A stretch of 64,000 nt of DNA from Actinomycetes bacterium (GTDB taxonomy: Bacteria; Actinomycetota; Actinomycetes; Actinomycetales; Microbacteriaceae). The notes under the pieces were generated by a model. It saw only the letters and a list, made by a program, of their open reading frames with translations, was not told the origin of the DNA and searched no databases. The stretch spans positions 1 through 64,000 of the forward strand of contig JAEYVZ010000009.1 of the NCBI GenBank assembly GCA_023431405.1, written 5' to 3'. Each line of letters starts with the position of its first letter. The first letter of the stretch is position 1. Shown here in pieces: positions 52,215-62,861 of this stretch. Made by a program: the position numbers and the translations under genes.

Positions 52215-53165
52215 CTATGCGCCGACCCGTCCGCCGGATCGGGCATCGCGCACGTACGTCACCAGAGCATCGAGGGTCTCGGCGACGGCCGGGTTGCGCG
52301 GGCCCTCGTCGCGGGCGACCGCCCAGTAGGCGAGCGGATGCGACCACACTCCGTCCAGCACGCGCACGAGGCGAGGGTCGGCGTCGGCCGCGAAGTCGGG
52401 AAGGATGCCGATGCCCGCGCCCGCTGCGGTCGCCTCGATATGCGCGAACACGCTCGTGGAGCGCAGCGACGGGGGAGAGGCGGGGAGCTCTCTGAGCGCC
52501 CGGTCGAGCTCGTCGACCTGGAGCGATGACTCGACGTAGTAGACGAGTGGATGCCGGGCCAGTGCGGCGATGCTCTCCGGCGCACCGGCATCCTCCAGGT
52601 AGCCGCGTGTCGCGTAGAGGCGGAGCGAGTACGCGCACACCGGCGTCGAGAACGCGCGCAGCACCTCCGGACGGCCGACGACGATCTCCAGGTCGACGCC
52701 TGAGCGGTGCTGGCGGGCCCGTTGCGTCGCCGTGAGCAGCTCGACCAGCAGGCGCGGATGCCGACGACGCAATCGGGTCATCGCGGGGACGAGGAACCGC
52801 GCGGTGAACGCCTCCGGTGCCGCGATCCGGACCACGCCGCTGAGGGCGTCGCCCTCGTCGGCGATGAGCTCCCGCAGCGACCCTTCGATGGCTTCCGCCG
52901 TCGCAGCCGCGCGGCGCCCGGCCTCGGTCATCTCCCAGCCCGATGGCGTGCGCAGGAGCACTCGGCCGCCCATGGCACGCTCCAGCGCGCCGATGCGGCG
53001 TGACACGGTCGAGTGGTTCACCCCGAGCGCCTCGGCAGCGGCGGTATACCGCCCGTGGCGGACGACGGCGAGGAAGGTCATGAGCGCGTCGAGCGGGGGC
53101 TGATCTGCCAGGCCCGACGGCGATGCGGGCTCGCGTGCGGCCGAGGGCCGAGATGACGCTGTCAT
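52215..53165 (-). CDS. LysR-family regulator
   Basis: 316 residues. The HTH is at about 25-85 (YTAAAEALGVNHSTVSRRIGALERAMGG) followed by a LysR substrate-binding domain. Three starts are possible (53201, 53180, 53165); none has a clear ribosome binding site and I use the shortest. It diverges from mmsB-mmsA and probably controls them. Confidence 0.87.
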   Translation of the reverse strand: MTASSRPSAAREPASPSGLADQPPLDALMTFLAVVRHGRYTAAAEALGVNHSTVSRRIGALERAMGGRVLLRTPSGWEMTEAGRRAAATAEAIEGSLRELIADEGDALSGVVRIAAPEAFTARFLVPAMTRLRRRHPRLLVELLTATQRARQHRSGVDLEIVVGRPEVLRAFSTPVCAYSLRLYATRGYLEDAGAPESIAALARHPLVYYVESSLQVDELDRALRELPASPPSLRSTSVFAHIEATAAGAGIGILPDFAADADPRLVRVLDGVWSHPLAYWAVARDEGPRNPAVAETLDALVTYVRDARSGGRVGA

Positions 53166-53321
53166 CCGCTGAGTGTGCATCAGCGCACGCCCGTCGTGCA
53201 AGATTGCCGTGCTTCTGTGCGTTGAGCGGCATACGGGATCGATCTAGCGTTGCCGTCAACGGGAACCGTCGCAGGCGACGGTGCCTGCGGTACGACTACC
53301 GGCGCGACGAAAGGATCACGC

Positions 53322-54289
53322 ATGGCGACCATCGCGTGGATCGGCCTCGGACACATGGGCCTTCCGATGAGCGGCCATCTCGTCGCCGCTGGGCATACCG
53401 TGCGGGGCGTCGATCTGAATCCTCAGGCGACCGCGGCCGCCGCCGAGGCGGGTGTCGAGATCGTGGAGACTGTCGCGCAGGCGGTGAGCGGAGCCGATGC
53501 ATGCTTCACGTCCCTCCCGCGGCCGGAGCATGTGCGCGCCGTGTACGGCGAGGTCTTCACGCATGCCTCGCCCGACGCTCTCCTCCTCGACACGTCCACC
53601 GTCGACATCGAGACGTCCCGGTGGTGCCATGAAGAGGCGCAGCGGCGCGGCCTGGCCTTCGTCGACTCCCCGATCTCCGGCGGGACCGCGGGAGCGGCGG
53701 CGCACACGCTCACCTTCATGCTCGGCGGGAGACCGGAGCATGTTCGGCGCGCCGCGGAGCTCGTCGCCCCCATGGCGGGCGCGGTCGTCGCCTGTGGCGA
53801 GCCCGGAGCCGGGATCGCTGCGAAGCTCGTCAACAACATGATGCTGTTCATCAGCGTCATGGCGATGTCCGAGGGCTCGCAGCTCGCCGAGCGCCTCGGT
53901 CTCGATGCCCGCGTCTTCTGGGAGGTCGCGTCGGCGTCTTCGGGCTCGTCGTGGCCGGTGAAGACGTGGTACCCGGTGCCGGGTGTCGTCGACTCTGCTG
54001 CGGCCAACCGCAACTTCGATGCCACCTTCTCGGTCGACCTCGCGCAGAAGGACTGCCGCCTGGCCGTGCAGGCAGGGGAGATGACCGGGGTGCACCTTCC
54101 GGCGGCGCAGCTCGCGCTCCGCCAGCTCGACGCCCTCGTCGAGGAAGGGCTGGGCGGCAAGGACTGCACACTCGTGGCGCGCTTCGCGTCGCCCGACGGC
54201 ACGCTGCGCGGCTACGACCCCACCCTCGACTCTTCCCCCCACCCTCCGTCCGCCTCCGCGCAGGCGCCCTCATCCACAGGAGTCCACTG

Positions 54290-54290
<1 letters not shown>
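53322..54290 (+). CDS. mmsB: 3-hydroxyisobutyrate dehydrogenase family protein (MmsB-like)
   Basis: 322 residues. GLGHMGLPMSGHL (8-20) is the NAD-binding loop; DSPISGGTAGA and GAGIAAKLVNNMM (catalytic Lys and Asn) are family motifs. The last 25 residues are a Pro/Ser-rich tail. It would oxidise 3-hydroxyisobutyrate, or a related hydroxyacid, to the semialdehyde used by the next enzyme. ACGAAAGGA precedes the ATG. It overlaps mmsA by 1 nt. Confidence 0.9.
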
Positions 54291-55819
<1,529 letters not shown>

Positions 55820-55881
55820 ACGCGCCCATCCGAAGCGACGCGGCCGCATCGAAGCGACTAACCTGAACGGAGGAGGACACC

Positions 55882-56109
55882 ATGGCGATTGCACGACTGC
55901 ACGGAGGCCCGCTGGACGGGCAGATCATCCCCATCGACGACGCGACGGGAACCCAGCTCATCCTTCCGTACAGCGAGACCCAAGTGGTCTACGAACGCGA
56001 CGGCGAGCTCACCAACACGGGCGACGACGACGGGCCGACCTCCGCGGACTTCCGCTTCGTCGAGGCGCAGGACGACATCGATCCCGACCCCGACGGCCGG
56101 GACGAGTGA
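55882..56109 (+). CDS. small acidic hypothetical protein
   Basis: 75 residues. ARLHGGPLDGQIIPI near the N terminus is a motif seen in many short actinobacterial and phage proteins of unknown role; the C terminus is highly acidic. GGAGGAGG stands just upstream of the ATG. It overlaps the CYTH gene by GTGA, so the two are translated together. Confidence 0.7.
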   Translation: MAIARLHGGPLDGQIIPIDDATGTQLILPYSETQVVYERDGELTNTGDDDGPTSADFRFVEAQDDIDPDPDGRDE

Positions 56110-56750
56110 CCGACGACGCAGAGCGTTCGCTCGAGATCGAGCGCAAGTACGACGTCGACGACACGACCCCCGTGCCCGACTGGCGAGCGCTTCCCGGCGT
56201 GATCGCCGTCGGGGAGCCCGAGCCGCGCGAGCTCGACGCTCACTACTTCGACACCCGCGACGGCACGTTGGCTCGCGCCCTCACCGCACTCCGGCATCGC
56301 ACGGGCGGACCGGATGCGGGCTGGCACATCAAACGGTCCACGCCGGAGGGCAAGCACGAGACGCGCTGGCCCCTCGGTGACGTGCCGACCGATGATGACG
56401 GCGCCGTGCCGACGGTGCCGGATGCCGTCATCGTCGCCCTCGCTGAGACGGCTGCCCCGCCGTTCGCGGTGGTCGCCCGCATCCGCAACGACCGCACGGC
56501 CTACGCACTGACCGACGGCGCGGGTGCGGTCGTCGCCGAGTTCGTCGACGACCGCGTAGCGGCCACCGACGTGCGCCGCGGCGTGACCACGCGCTGGCGT
56601 GAGTGGGAACTCGAGCTCGGTCCCGCTGCGCCGACCGAAGCGCCCGCTCGTGCTGCGCTGTTCGCTGCGGCAGATGCTCTCGTCGTCGCCGCCGGCGGAA
56701 AGGTCTCGACCTCCGACTCGAAGCTCGGCCGGGCGCTGGGGGCACGCTGA
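56106..56750 (+). CDS. CYTH-domain protein (triphosphate tunnel enzyme)
   Basis: 214 residues. ExExK is present as LEIERKYD (Glu10, Glu12, Lys14), with alternating charged beta strands (LRHRTGGPDAGWHIKRST, RWREWELELG) that line the tunnel. CYTH enzymes hydrolyse inorganic triphosphate or bind polyphosphate. No CHAD domain is attached. The gene ends inside a 15-bp perfect hairpin. Confidence 0.85.
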   Translation: MTDDAERSLEIERKYDVDDTTPVPDWRALPGVIAVGEPEPRELDAHYFDTRDGTLARALTALRHRTGGPDAGWHIKRSTPEGKHETRWPLGDVPTDDDGAVPTVPDAVIVALAETAAPPFAVVARIRNDRTAYALTDGAGAVVAEFVDDRVAATDVRRGVTTRWREWELELGPAAPTEAPARAALFAAADALVVAAGGKVSTSDSKLGRALGAR

Positions 56751-56784
56751 CGCCGCCCCCGGCTTCGGCGGGGCGGCGTCAGCG
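56745..56784 (+). terminator. 15-bp hairpin overlapping the CYTH stop codon
   Basis: CGCTGACGCCGCCCC (56745-56759) pairs perfectly with 56770-56784 around a short loop containing CTTCGG. No U-tract follows. The stop codon TGA lies in the left arm, so terminating ribosomes would compete with folding. Confidence 0.65.
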
Positions 56785-56899
56785 ATAGAGAACCAAGATA
56801 TCGTGCCGTCCGGTTCGGCGGAATGGTCATCCCGCCGCACCGGCAGGCTGCGCGCCGGCCGGCATGATCGCGTGTGCGCTGCACCCCGCGACGCGTGAA

Positions 56900-56927
56900 G
56901 GCCGGCACCAAGGAAGCGGTGCCGGCC
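56900..56927 (-). terminator. hairpin after lpdA
   Basis: GGCCGGCACC (56900-56909) pairs with GGTGCCGGCC (56918-56927), a 10-bp perfect stem 26 bp downstream of the lpdA stop. A factor-independent terminator without a strong U-tract is likely. Confidence 0.65.
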
Positions 56928-56952
56928 CTCACACGTGCGCGATGTGCGCGGA

Positions 56953-58353
<1,401 letters not shown>

Positions 58354-58362
58354 GTCTCAAGC

Positions 58363-58920
58363 CTAGTCCTCGCGCGGGGGTCGTCTCCGCGCGAGGAGGA
58401 GTCCGATGAGGCCCCCGACGATGACGACGATCCCCACGGCGACCCACACAGCCGTGAGGTCGTCGGCCGCTGCCTGCGCAGGGGGGGCCGGAGCCGTCGG
58501 CGTCGGAGAGGTCGTGGCGGGCGTCGTCGACGCCGACTCGCCCACGGAGAAGACGAACTGACCGGAGATCGGGTGCCCGTCGCTGGAGACGACGCGCCAC
58601 GCGACCTGCACCGCTCCGGAGGCATCGCCGGTGAGCGGCTGGGTGACCCTCACGCCGTCGACCACGGGGTCGCCCGCGGTGAGATCGGCCCCGGCGGCAT
58701 CCGTCACCACGACCTCCGTGGCGCCGTCGCCGGTCAGCAGCACGCCGCTGAAGGTGAGGACCACCTCCGAGGGCAGTGCGGCGACGGTTGCGCCCGCTGC
58801 GGGGTCGGTGCCGAGCAGTTCGTCGTGCGCCGAGGCGGGGGAGGCGATGGAGATCAGCAGGGCGCCCACGAGCGCGCCGAGGGCGGCGATCCAGCGGGGA
58901 CGAAGACCAGAGGATGTCAC
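58363..58920 (-). CDS. CopC-domain copper-binding membrane-anchored protein
   Basis: 185 residues. The signal peptide ends SPASA at residue 31, leaving His32 as mature N terminus, the first ligand of the CopC Cu(II) site; SSDGHPISG supplies a second His. A Thr/Pro-rich linker and a C-terminal membrane helix with LLARRRPPRED follow, as in YcnJ-less actinobacterial CopC proteins. The GTG start has GGGGTGACA context. CopD is not fused. It is divergent from the Cys/Met-rich protein gene. Confidence 0.87.
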   Translation of the reverse strand: MTSSGLRPRWIAALGALVGALLISIASPASAHDELLGTDPAAGATVAALPSEVVLTFSGVLLTGDGATEVVVTDAAGADLTAGDPVVDGVRVTQPLTGDASGAVQVAWRVVSSDGHPISGQFVFSVGESASTTPATTSPTPTAPAPPAQAAADDLTAVWVAVGIVVIVGGLIGLLLARRRPPRED

Positions 58921-59036
58921 CCCATCGAGCCTACCCGTGCCCTGTTGCGCCGGGCCGTGGCGTCCTAGCATGGCGCCAGGTGAGCCCCTCGACCGGCTCG
59001 GGGGCACGGCGAGCCTCGAAGGGAGAGGAAAAAGCG

Positions 59037-59432
59037 ATGGACGCCATGATGATGGACGCGATGTCGAAGGACATGTCGTCGATGGAGGGGATGCCTGCCG
59101 ACATGTCGGTGCTGCAGGCATGCCTCGACGCCTGCGCCGCCTGCGAGCAAGCCTGCACCGTGTGCTCGACGCAGATGCTCGACTGCGCGCCCGCGTGCAT
59201 GAACTGTGCGGACATGTGCAACACCATGATGCGCACGATGCTGCGGATGCAGGGGATGACGCCCGCGTCGATGATGGCCATGCTCGACGCCTGCATCGCG
59301 ATGTGTCAGACGTGCATGGACGAGTGCATGATGCATGCCGAGATGAGCGCGGTGTGCCGCATGTGCGCCGACGCGTGCAGGGCCTGCATGGATGCGTGCG
59401 CCGCCATGCGCGACGCCATGGTGACGGCCTGA
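59037..59432 (+). CDS. Cys/Met-rich four-helix protein, copper storage (Csp) type
   Basis: 131 residues with 18 Cys and about 29 Met by my count. Cys occur as CxxC and CxxxC along amphipathic helices (ACLDACAACEQACTVC), as in Csp copper-storage proteins of the DUF326 group, which fill a four-helix bundle with Cu(I). There is no signal peptide, so it is cytosolic. The Met-rich first 23 residues are an extension that could pass or trap extra Cu(I). GAGAGG precedes the ATG. The copper link is strengthened by the divergent CopC gene. Confidence 0.85.
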   Translation: MDAMMMDAMSKDMSSMEGMPADMSVLQACLDACAACEQACTVCSTQMLDCAPACMNCADMCNTMMRTMLRMQGMTPASMMAMLDACIAMCQTCMDECMMHAEMSAVCRMCADACRACMDACAAMRDAMVTA

Positions 59433-59447
59433 CCGGGCTCTGCGGTC

Positions 59448-59825
59448 TCAGCCGGCGGGGGAGGCCGCCGCCGGGGCGGAGAGCACGAGCGTGTTGAACA
59501 GCCGGCCACCCACGCTCAACGCGTGGTAGCGGTCGTGGAGTGCCACCGGCTCGCCCTCGCGGACGAGGTCTGCGGCACCCGCGCCGTTCCACACCGTGAT
59601 GATCGCGTCGTCGTGGAGCCGCGCCAGGGTGATCGTCCCGTCCGCGGCGGCCCCGATGACGATGGCGTCGGACCACTCCGCGGGAGTGGAGGCGACCAGC
59701 CGTGCCTGGATCAGGTGGACGGCGTGCCCCGCCTCGAACGAGGAGCACGCCCCTCCGCTCGCGCACATGCACGCCGCGTCCCGACGCACCGGGGCGGGCG
59801 TGAGGCGATCATGTGGCGTGAACAC
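59448..59825 (-). CDS. small Cys-containing hypothetical protein
   Basis: 125 residues from a GTG preceded by AAGGAG. The first 35 residues contain CMCASGGACSSF, a possible metal site; the remainder looks like a small beta-rich domain (IVIGAAADGTITLARLHDDAIITVWN). I do not recognise a family. It converges with the Csp-type gene with a 15-bp gap, so a role in metal handling is possible but only by proximity. Confidence 0.6.
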   Translation of the reverse strand: MFTPHDRLTPAPVRRDAACMCASGGACSSFEAGHAVHLIQARLVASTPAEWSDAIVIGAAADGTITLARLHDDAIITVWNGAGAADLVREGEPVALHDRYHALSVGGRLFNTLVLSAPAAASPAG

Positions 59826-60060
59826 GGGAAACTCCTTGTCGTCTGAGTCGGTATCCGTCAGGCTAGGCGGTGACCCGTTGCCCACCGGTCGACGTCGACA
59901 CAGGACGCAACAAAACCCCCGGGCGCCGTGCAGACAGCGTGCAGGACAACAGGGCGCAGCAAACCCGAAGACGGTCGTGCCCGCGACCGTGCGCCGACCC
60001 TCGATCGCATTTCCGCTCCCCGCGCGATCGGTTAGGGTGAAGTGGGGAGGAGGAGGAAGC
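59826..60060. promoter_or_regulatory. divergent intergenic region
   Basis: A 235-bp gap between the divergent small protein and garA. AGGCTA (59860-59865) is TAGCCT on the minus strand, a possible -10 for the small protein; TAGGGT (60033-60038) is a possible -10 for garA, followed by GGAGGAGGAGGAAG as a strong ribosome binding site. I see nothing else. Confidence 0.4.
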
Positions 60061-60564
60061 GTGGACGAGAACCGTCGCCCTGAGGAGATCCGGCGTGAAG
60101 CCGAGGAGATCCGGCGTGAAGCCGACTCGCCGCAGCGCTCGATGAACGACACGACGCAGACGTTCGGCCATGACTCCGACCTGTCGTTCATCCCCTTCGG
60201 AAGCGACCTCAGCGAGGTCGAGCTCGAGGCCATCGCCGCCCTTCCGTCGCGCTCCGCGATCCTCCTCGTGCGCTCCGGCCCCACCGCCGGCGCACGCTAC
60301 CTGCTCGACACCGACGTGACCACTGTCGGCCGCCATCCCGAGGCCGACATCTTCTTCGATGACGTCACGGTCTCTCGCCGGCACGCCGAGATCACCCGGT
60401 CGGGCACGGTTTTCGAACTCGTCGACCAGCGGTCGCTCAACGGCAGCTACGTCAATGGTGAGCGCGTCGACCGCGCCGTGCTCACCGACGGCGCAGAGCT
60501 GCGCATCGGCAAGTTCCGCCTCAACTTCTTCGCGTCGCCCGCCGATCGCGAGACGGTCGGGTGA
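60061..60564 (+). CDS. garA: FHA-domain protein, GarA/OdhI type
   Basis: 167 residues. The FHA domain spans about 80-160: TVGRHPEADIFFDD, VSRRHAEI and LNGSYVNG are the phosphothreonine-binding loops. NDTTQTFG before it corresponds to the regulatory threonine segment that PknB/PknG-type kinases phosphorylate. Unphosphorylated GarA/OdhI inhibits 2-oxoglutarate dehydrogenase. The first 21 residues contain a duplicated EEIRREA unit (21-bp repeat). It overlaps the MerR gene by GTGA. Confidence 0.9.
   Translation: MDENRRPEEIRREAEEIRREADSPQRSMNDTTQTFGHDSDLSFIPFGSDLSEVELEAIAALPSRSAILLVRSGPTAGARYLLDTDVTTVGRHPEADIFFDDVTVSRRHAEITRSGTVFELVDQRSLNGSYVNGERVDRAVLTDGAELRIGKFRLNFFASPADRETVG
60082..60123 (+). 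repeat. 21-bp tandem duplication in garA
   Basis: Units 60082-60102 and 60103-60123 are identical and encode EEIRREA twice in the N-terminal tail of the FHA protein. Confidence 0.9.
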
Positions 60565-61238
60565 CGCCGGCGGCAGCACCCCGAGGACGCACGTCGCCTA
60601 CGGGGCACCTCAGCATCGGCCAGGTGCTCGCACGCCTCAGCCCGGAATTCCCGGCGCTGAGTGCGAGCAAGCTGCGCTACCTCGAAGTGCAGGGCATCGT
60701 GTCGCCCGTGCGAACAGAATCGGGCTACCGCAAGTTCTCGGCCACGGACGTCGAACGACTGCGCACCACGTTGACGATGCAGCGCGACTACGGCATCCCG
60801 CTCGCCCGCATACGCGAGTACCTCGACGACCCCGCCGGGGACAGCGCGTCGATGCCCGCCTCGATCGTGCAGACGGCGCGGCGCCATCGCCGTGATGAGC
60901 TCATCGCCGCCGCCGGGGCATCGCCGGTGCTGCTGAGCGATGCCGTGACGGCGGGTCTCATTCCTGCCGGCGACACGTTCGACGACCGTGCTCTGGCGAT
61001 GCTTCGCGCGCTCGTGGCGCTGGAGGGGCACGGCATCCAGCCGCGTCACCTTCGATCGCTCCGCCAGGCGGCGGAGCGCGACGTGACGCTCGTGGAGAGT
61101 GCGCTGGCACCCTTGCTGAGGAAGTCGGATGCCACGGCCCGCGCGAAGGCGCACGAGCTCGCCCCCGAGCTTCTGCGCCGCATCGACGAACTGCGCGCCG
61201 GGCTCATCCAGACCGCGCTCGAGCGCATGACCCCCTGA
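60561..61238 (+). CDS. ftsR: MerR-family regulator, FtsR type
   Basis: 225 residues. An N-terminal MerR HTH (LSASKLRYLEVQGIVSPVRTESGYRKFSATDVERL) is followed by a long helical domain without metal-binding cysteines. Position directly after the FHA gene and length match FtsR of Corynebacterium glutamicum, an activator of ftsZ. The GTG start overlaps the garA stop. Confidence 0.85.
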   Translation: MTPAAAPRGRTSPTGHLSIGQVLARLSPEFPALSASKLRYLEVQGIVSPVRTESGYRKFSATDVERLRTTLTMQRDYGIPLARIREYLDDPAGDSASMPASIVQTARRHRRDELIAAAGASPVLLSDAVTAGLIPAGDTFDDRALAMLRALVALEGHGIQPRHLRSLRQAAERDVTLVESALAPLLRKSDATARAKAHELAPELLRRIDELRAGLIQTALERMTP

Positions 61239-61277
61239 CCGGATCGCGACACGCCGAAGCGACACGGCCCGATGTCG

Positions 61278-61306
61278 TTGCCGGGTGGGCATCCCTCATC
61301 TAGCGT
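61278..61306 (+). promoter_or_regulatory. sigma-70 promoter upstream of second merR gene
   Basis: TTGCCG (61278-61283), a 17-nt spacer and TAGCGT (61301-61306) give a well-spaced promoter about 30 nt before the ATG, with AGGAGG as ribosome binding site. Confidence 0.6.
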
Positions 61307-61336
61307 GGAACAAGACAACCCACTGTAGGAGGCGAA

Positions 61337-61882
61337 ATGACCGCGCACGACGCGATCGGCGAGCCGCAGTTCACGACCGAGCTGCTGTTCACCGACGGCC
61401 TCCCGCAGATGGACGACGAGGTCGGCTACCGCGGCGCGGTGGCAGCACGTGCGGCCGGCATCACGTACCGCCAGCTCGACTACTGGGCACGTACCGAGCT
61501 CGTCGAGCCCACGGTGCGCGGGGCGTCGGGCTCCGGGTCGCAGCGTCTCTACGGCTTCCGCGACATCCTCGTGCTGAAGCTCGTCAAGCGTCTGCTCGAC
61601 ACCGGCATCTCTCTGCAGCAGATCCGCACCGCCGTCGACCAGCTGCGTGCCGCCGGCATCCGCGATCTGGCAGGCACCACGTTGATGAGCGACGGCGCCT
61701 CCGTGTACCTGTGCACCTCCAACGACGAGGTCATCGACCTCGTCAGCCGGGGCCAGGGCGTGTTCGGCATCGCGGTGGGCAAGGTGCTCCACGAAGTCGA
61801 GTCGACGCTCCTCGATTTCGATCCGCAGGCGCCCGACCCCGTCGACGAGCTCGCGGCTCGTCGCGCGGCACGCTCGGCCTGA
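61337..61882 (+). CDS. MerR-family regulator
   Basis: 181 residues. The HTH is at about 35-100 (GITYRQLDYWARTELVEPTVR and RLYGFRDILVLKLVKRLLD), followed by a short dimerisation helix and a C-terminal domain with no cysteines. It corresponds to the second MerR protein found downstream of odhI-ftsR in Corynebacteriales; the DUF151 nuclease gene found between them there is missing here. Target unknown. Confidence 0.85.
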   Translation: MTAHDAIGEPQFTTELLFTDGLPQMDDEVGYRGAVAARAAGITYRQLDYWARTELVEPTVRGASGSGSQRLYGFRDILVLKLVKRLLDTGISLQQIRTAVDQLRAAGIRDLAGTTLMSDGASVYLCTSNDEVIDLVSRGQGVFGIAVGKVLHEVESTLLDFDPQAPDPVDELAARRAARSA

Positions 61883-61959
61883 GCCTCCGTCACGCGCGCG
61901 TCGGCAGGGGAGCCATCAGAGGTCGATGACCTCCCACCCGCGCGGCACGCGGCGGGCTC

Positions 61960-62769
61960 TCAGGCGCGCTGTTCGCCCGCGACCGGGATGCGCCCCGTCC
62001 GCATGACGCGGTCGAGAAGGGCGTCGAAGTCGCTCGCCAGCTCCTGAGCGGAATCGCCCGGCCAGATGTGCAGCGGCTTCGCGGCGCCCTGGGCCTGCTG
62101 CAGCGACGTGCGCTCGGGCAGCTGCGGCGACAGCACCAGCGGACCGAACATGTCGCGCAGCTCCTTGATGCGGAACTGGTGCTCGATCGACTGCGGGCGA
62201 ACGCGGTTGACGACGATGCCCAGAGGCTGGAGGCGCGGTGAAAGGCCCCGTCGGATCTCCTCGATCGCGCGGAGCGCACGGTCGGCGGCGGCGACCGAGA
62301 ACAGTCCCGGCTCGGTGACGACGATGACACGGTCGCTCGCAGCCCAGGCGGTGCGCGTGAGCGCGTTCAGCGACGGGGCGCAGTCCACGAGAACGAGGTC
62401 GTAGTCGGCCTCGATCGTCGCGAGCGCCTCCTCGAGCTTCCACACATCACGCACGCTCGGGTGCGGACCGTCGAAGTTGATGGCCGACGGGCTGCCGATC
62501 ATGACGTCGATGGTGCCCGGATGCACCTTCGCCCAGCCGCTGGAGGTGATGGCCTGACGGACCACCTTCTCCTTCGGGTTGGCGAGGACGTCGGCGACGT
62601 TCAGGCGGCCGGCGACCTGGATGTCCATCCCCGTAGACACGTCGGACTGAGGGTCGAGGTCGACGACGAGGGTCCGAACCCCACGGGCGAACGCAGCGGA
62701 GGCGAGTCCGAGGGTCACGGTCGTCTTTCCGACCCCACCCTTGAGTGAGCTGACGGAGAGTACGTGCAC
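61960..62769 (-). CDS. ParA/MinD-family ATPase
   Basis: 269 residues. The deviant Walker A is LKGGVGKTTV (9-18), with VVDLDPQSD as switch region and LVLVDCAPS as Walker B. No ParB is adjacent, so it is not an ordinary chromosome-partition pair; such orphan ParA proteins position other cargo. GTG start, with TAACGT on the minus strand 8 nt upstream. It diverges from pyc. Confidence 0.88.
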   Translation of the reverse strand: MHVLSVSSLKGGVGKTTVTLGLASAAFARGVRTLVVDLDPQSDVSTGMDIQVAGRLNVADVLANPKEKVVRQAITSSGWAKVHPGTIDVMIGSPSAINFDGPHPSVRDVWKLEEALATIEADYDLVLVDCAPSLNALTRTAWAASDRVIVVTEPGLFSVAAADRALRAIEEIRRGLSPRLQPLGIVVNRVRPQSIEHQFRIKELRDMFGPLVLSPQLPERTSLQQAQGAAKPLHIWPGDSAQELASDFDALLDRVMRTGRIPVAGEQRA

Positions 62770-62861
62770 GAGGCTCTACGTTACCGTCCCCTAGGCTGTG
62801 AGGACACACAGTGATTCCGGCGCCCGCTGCCGTGCGCCCCGGTCATCCCCGCGAGGTGAGC

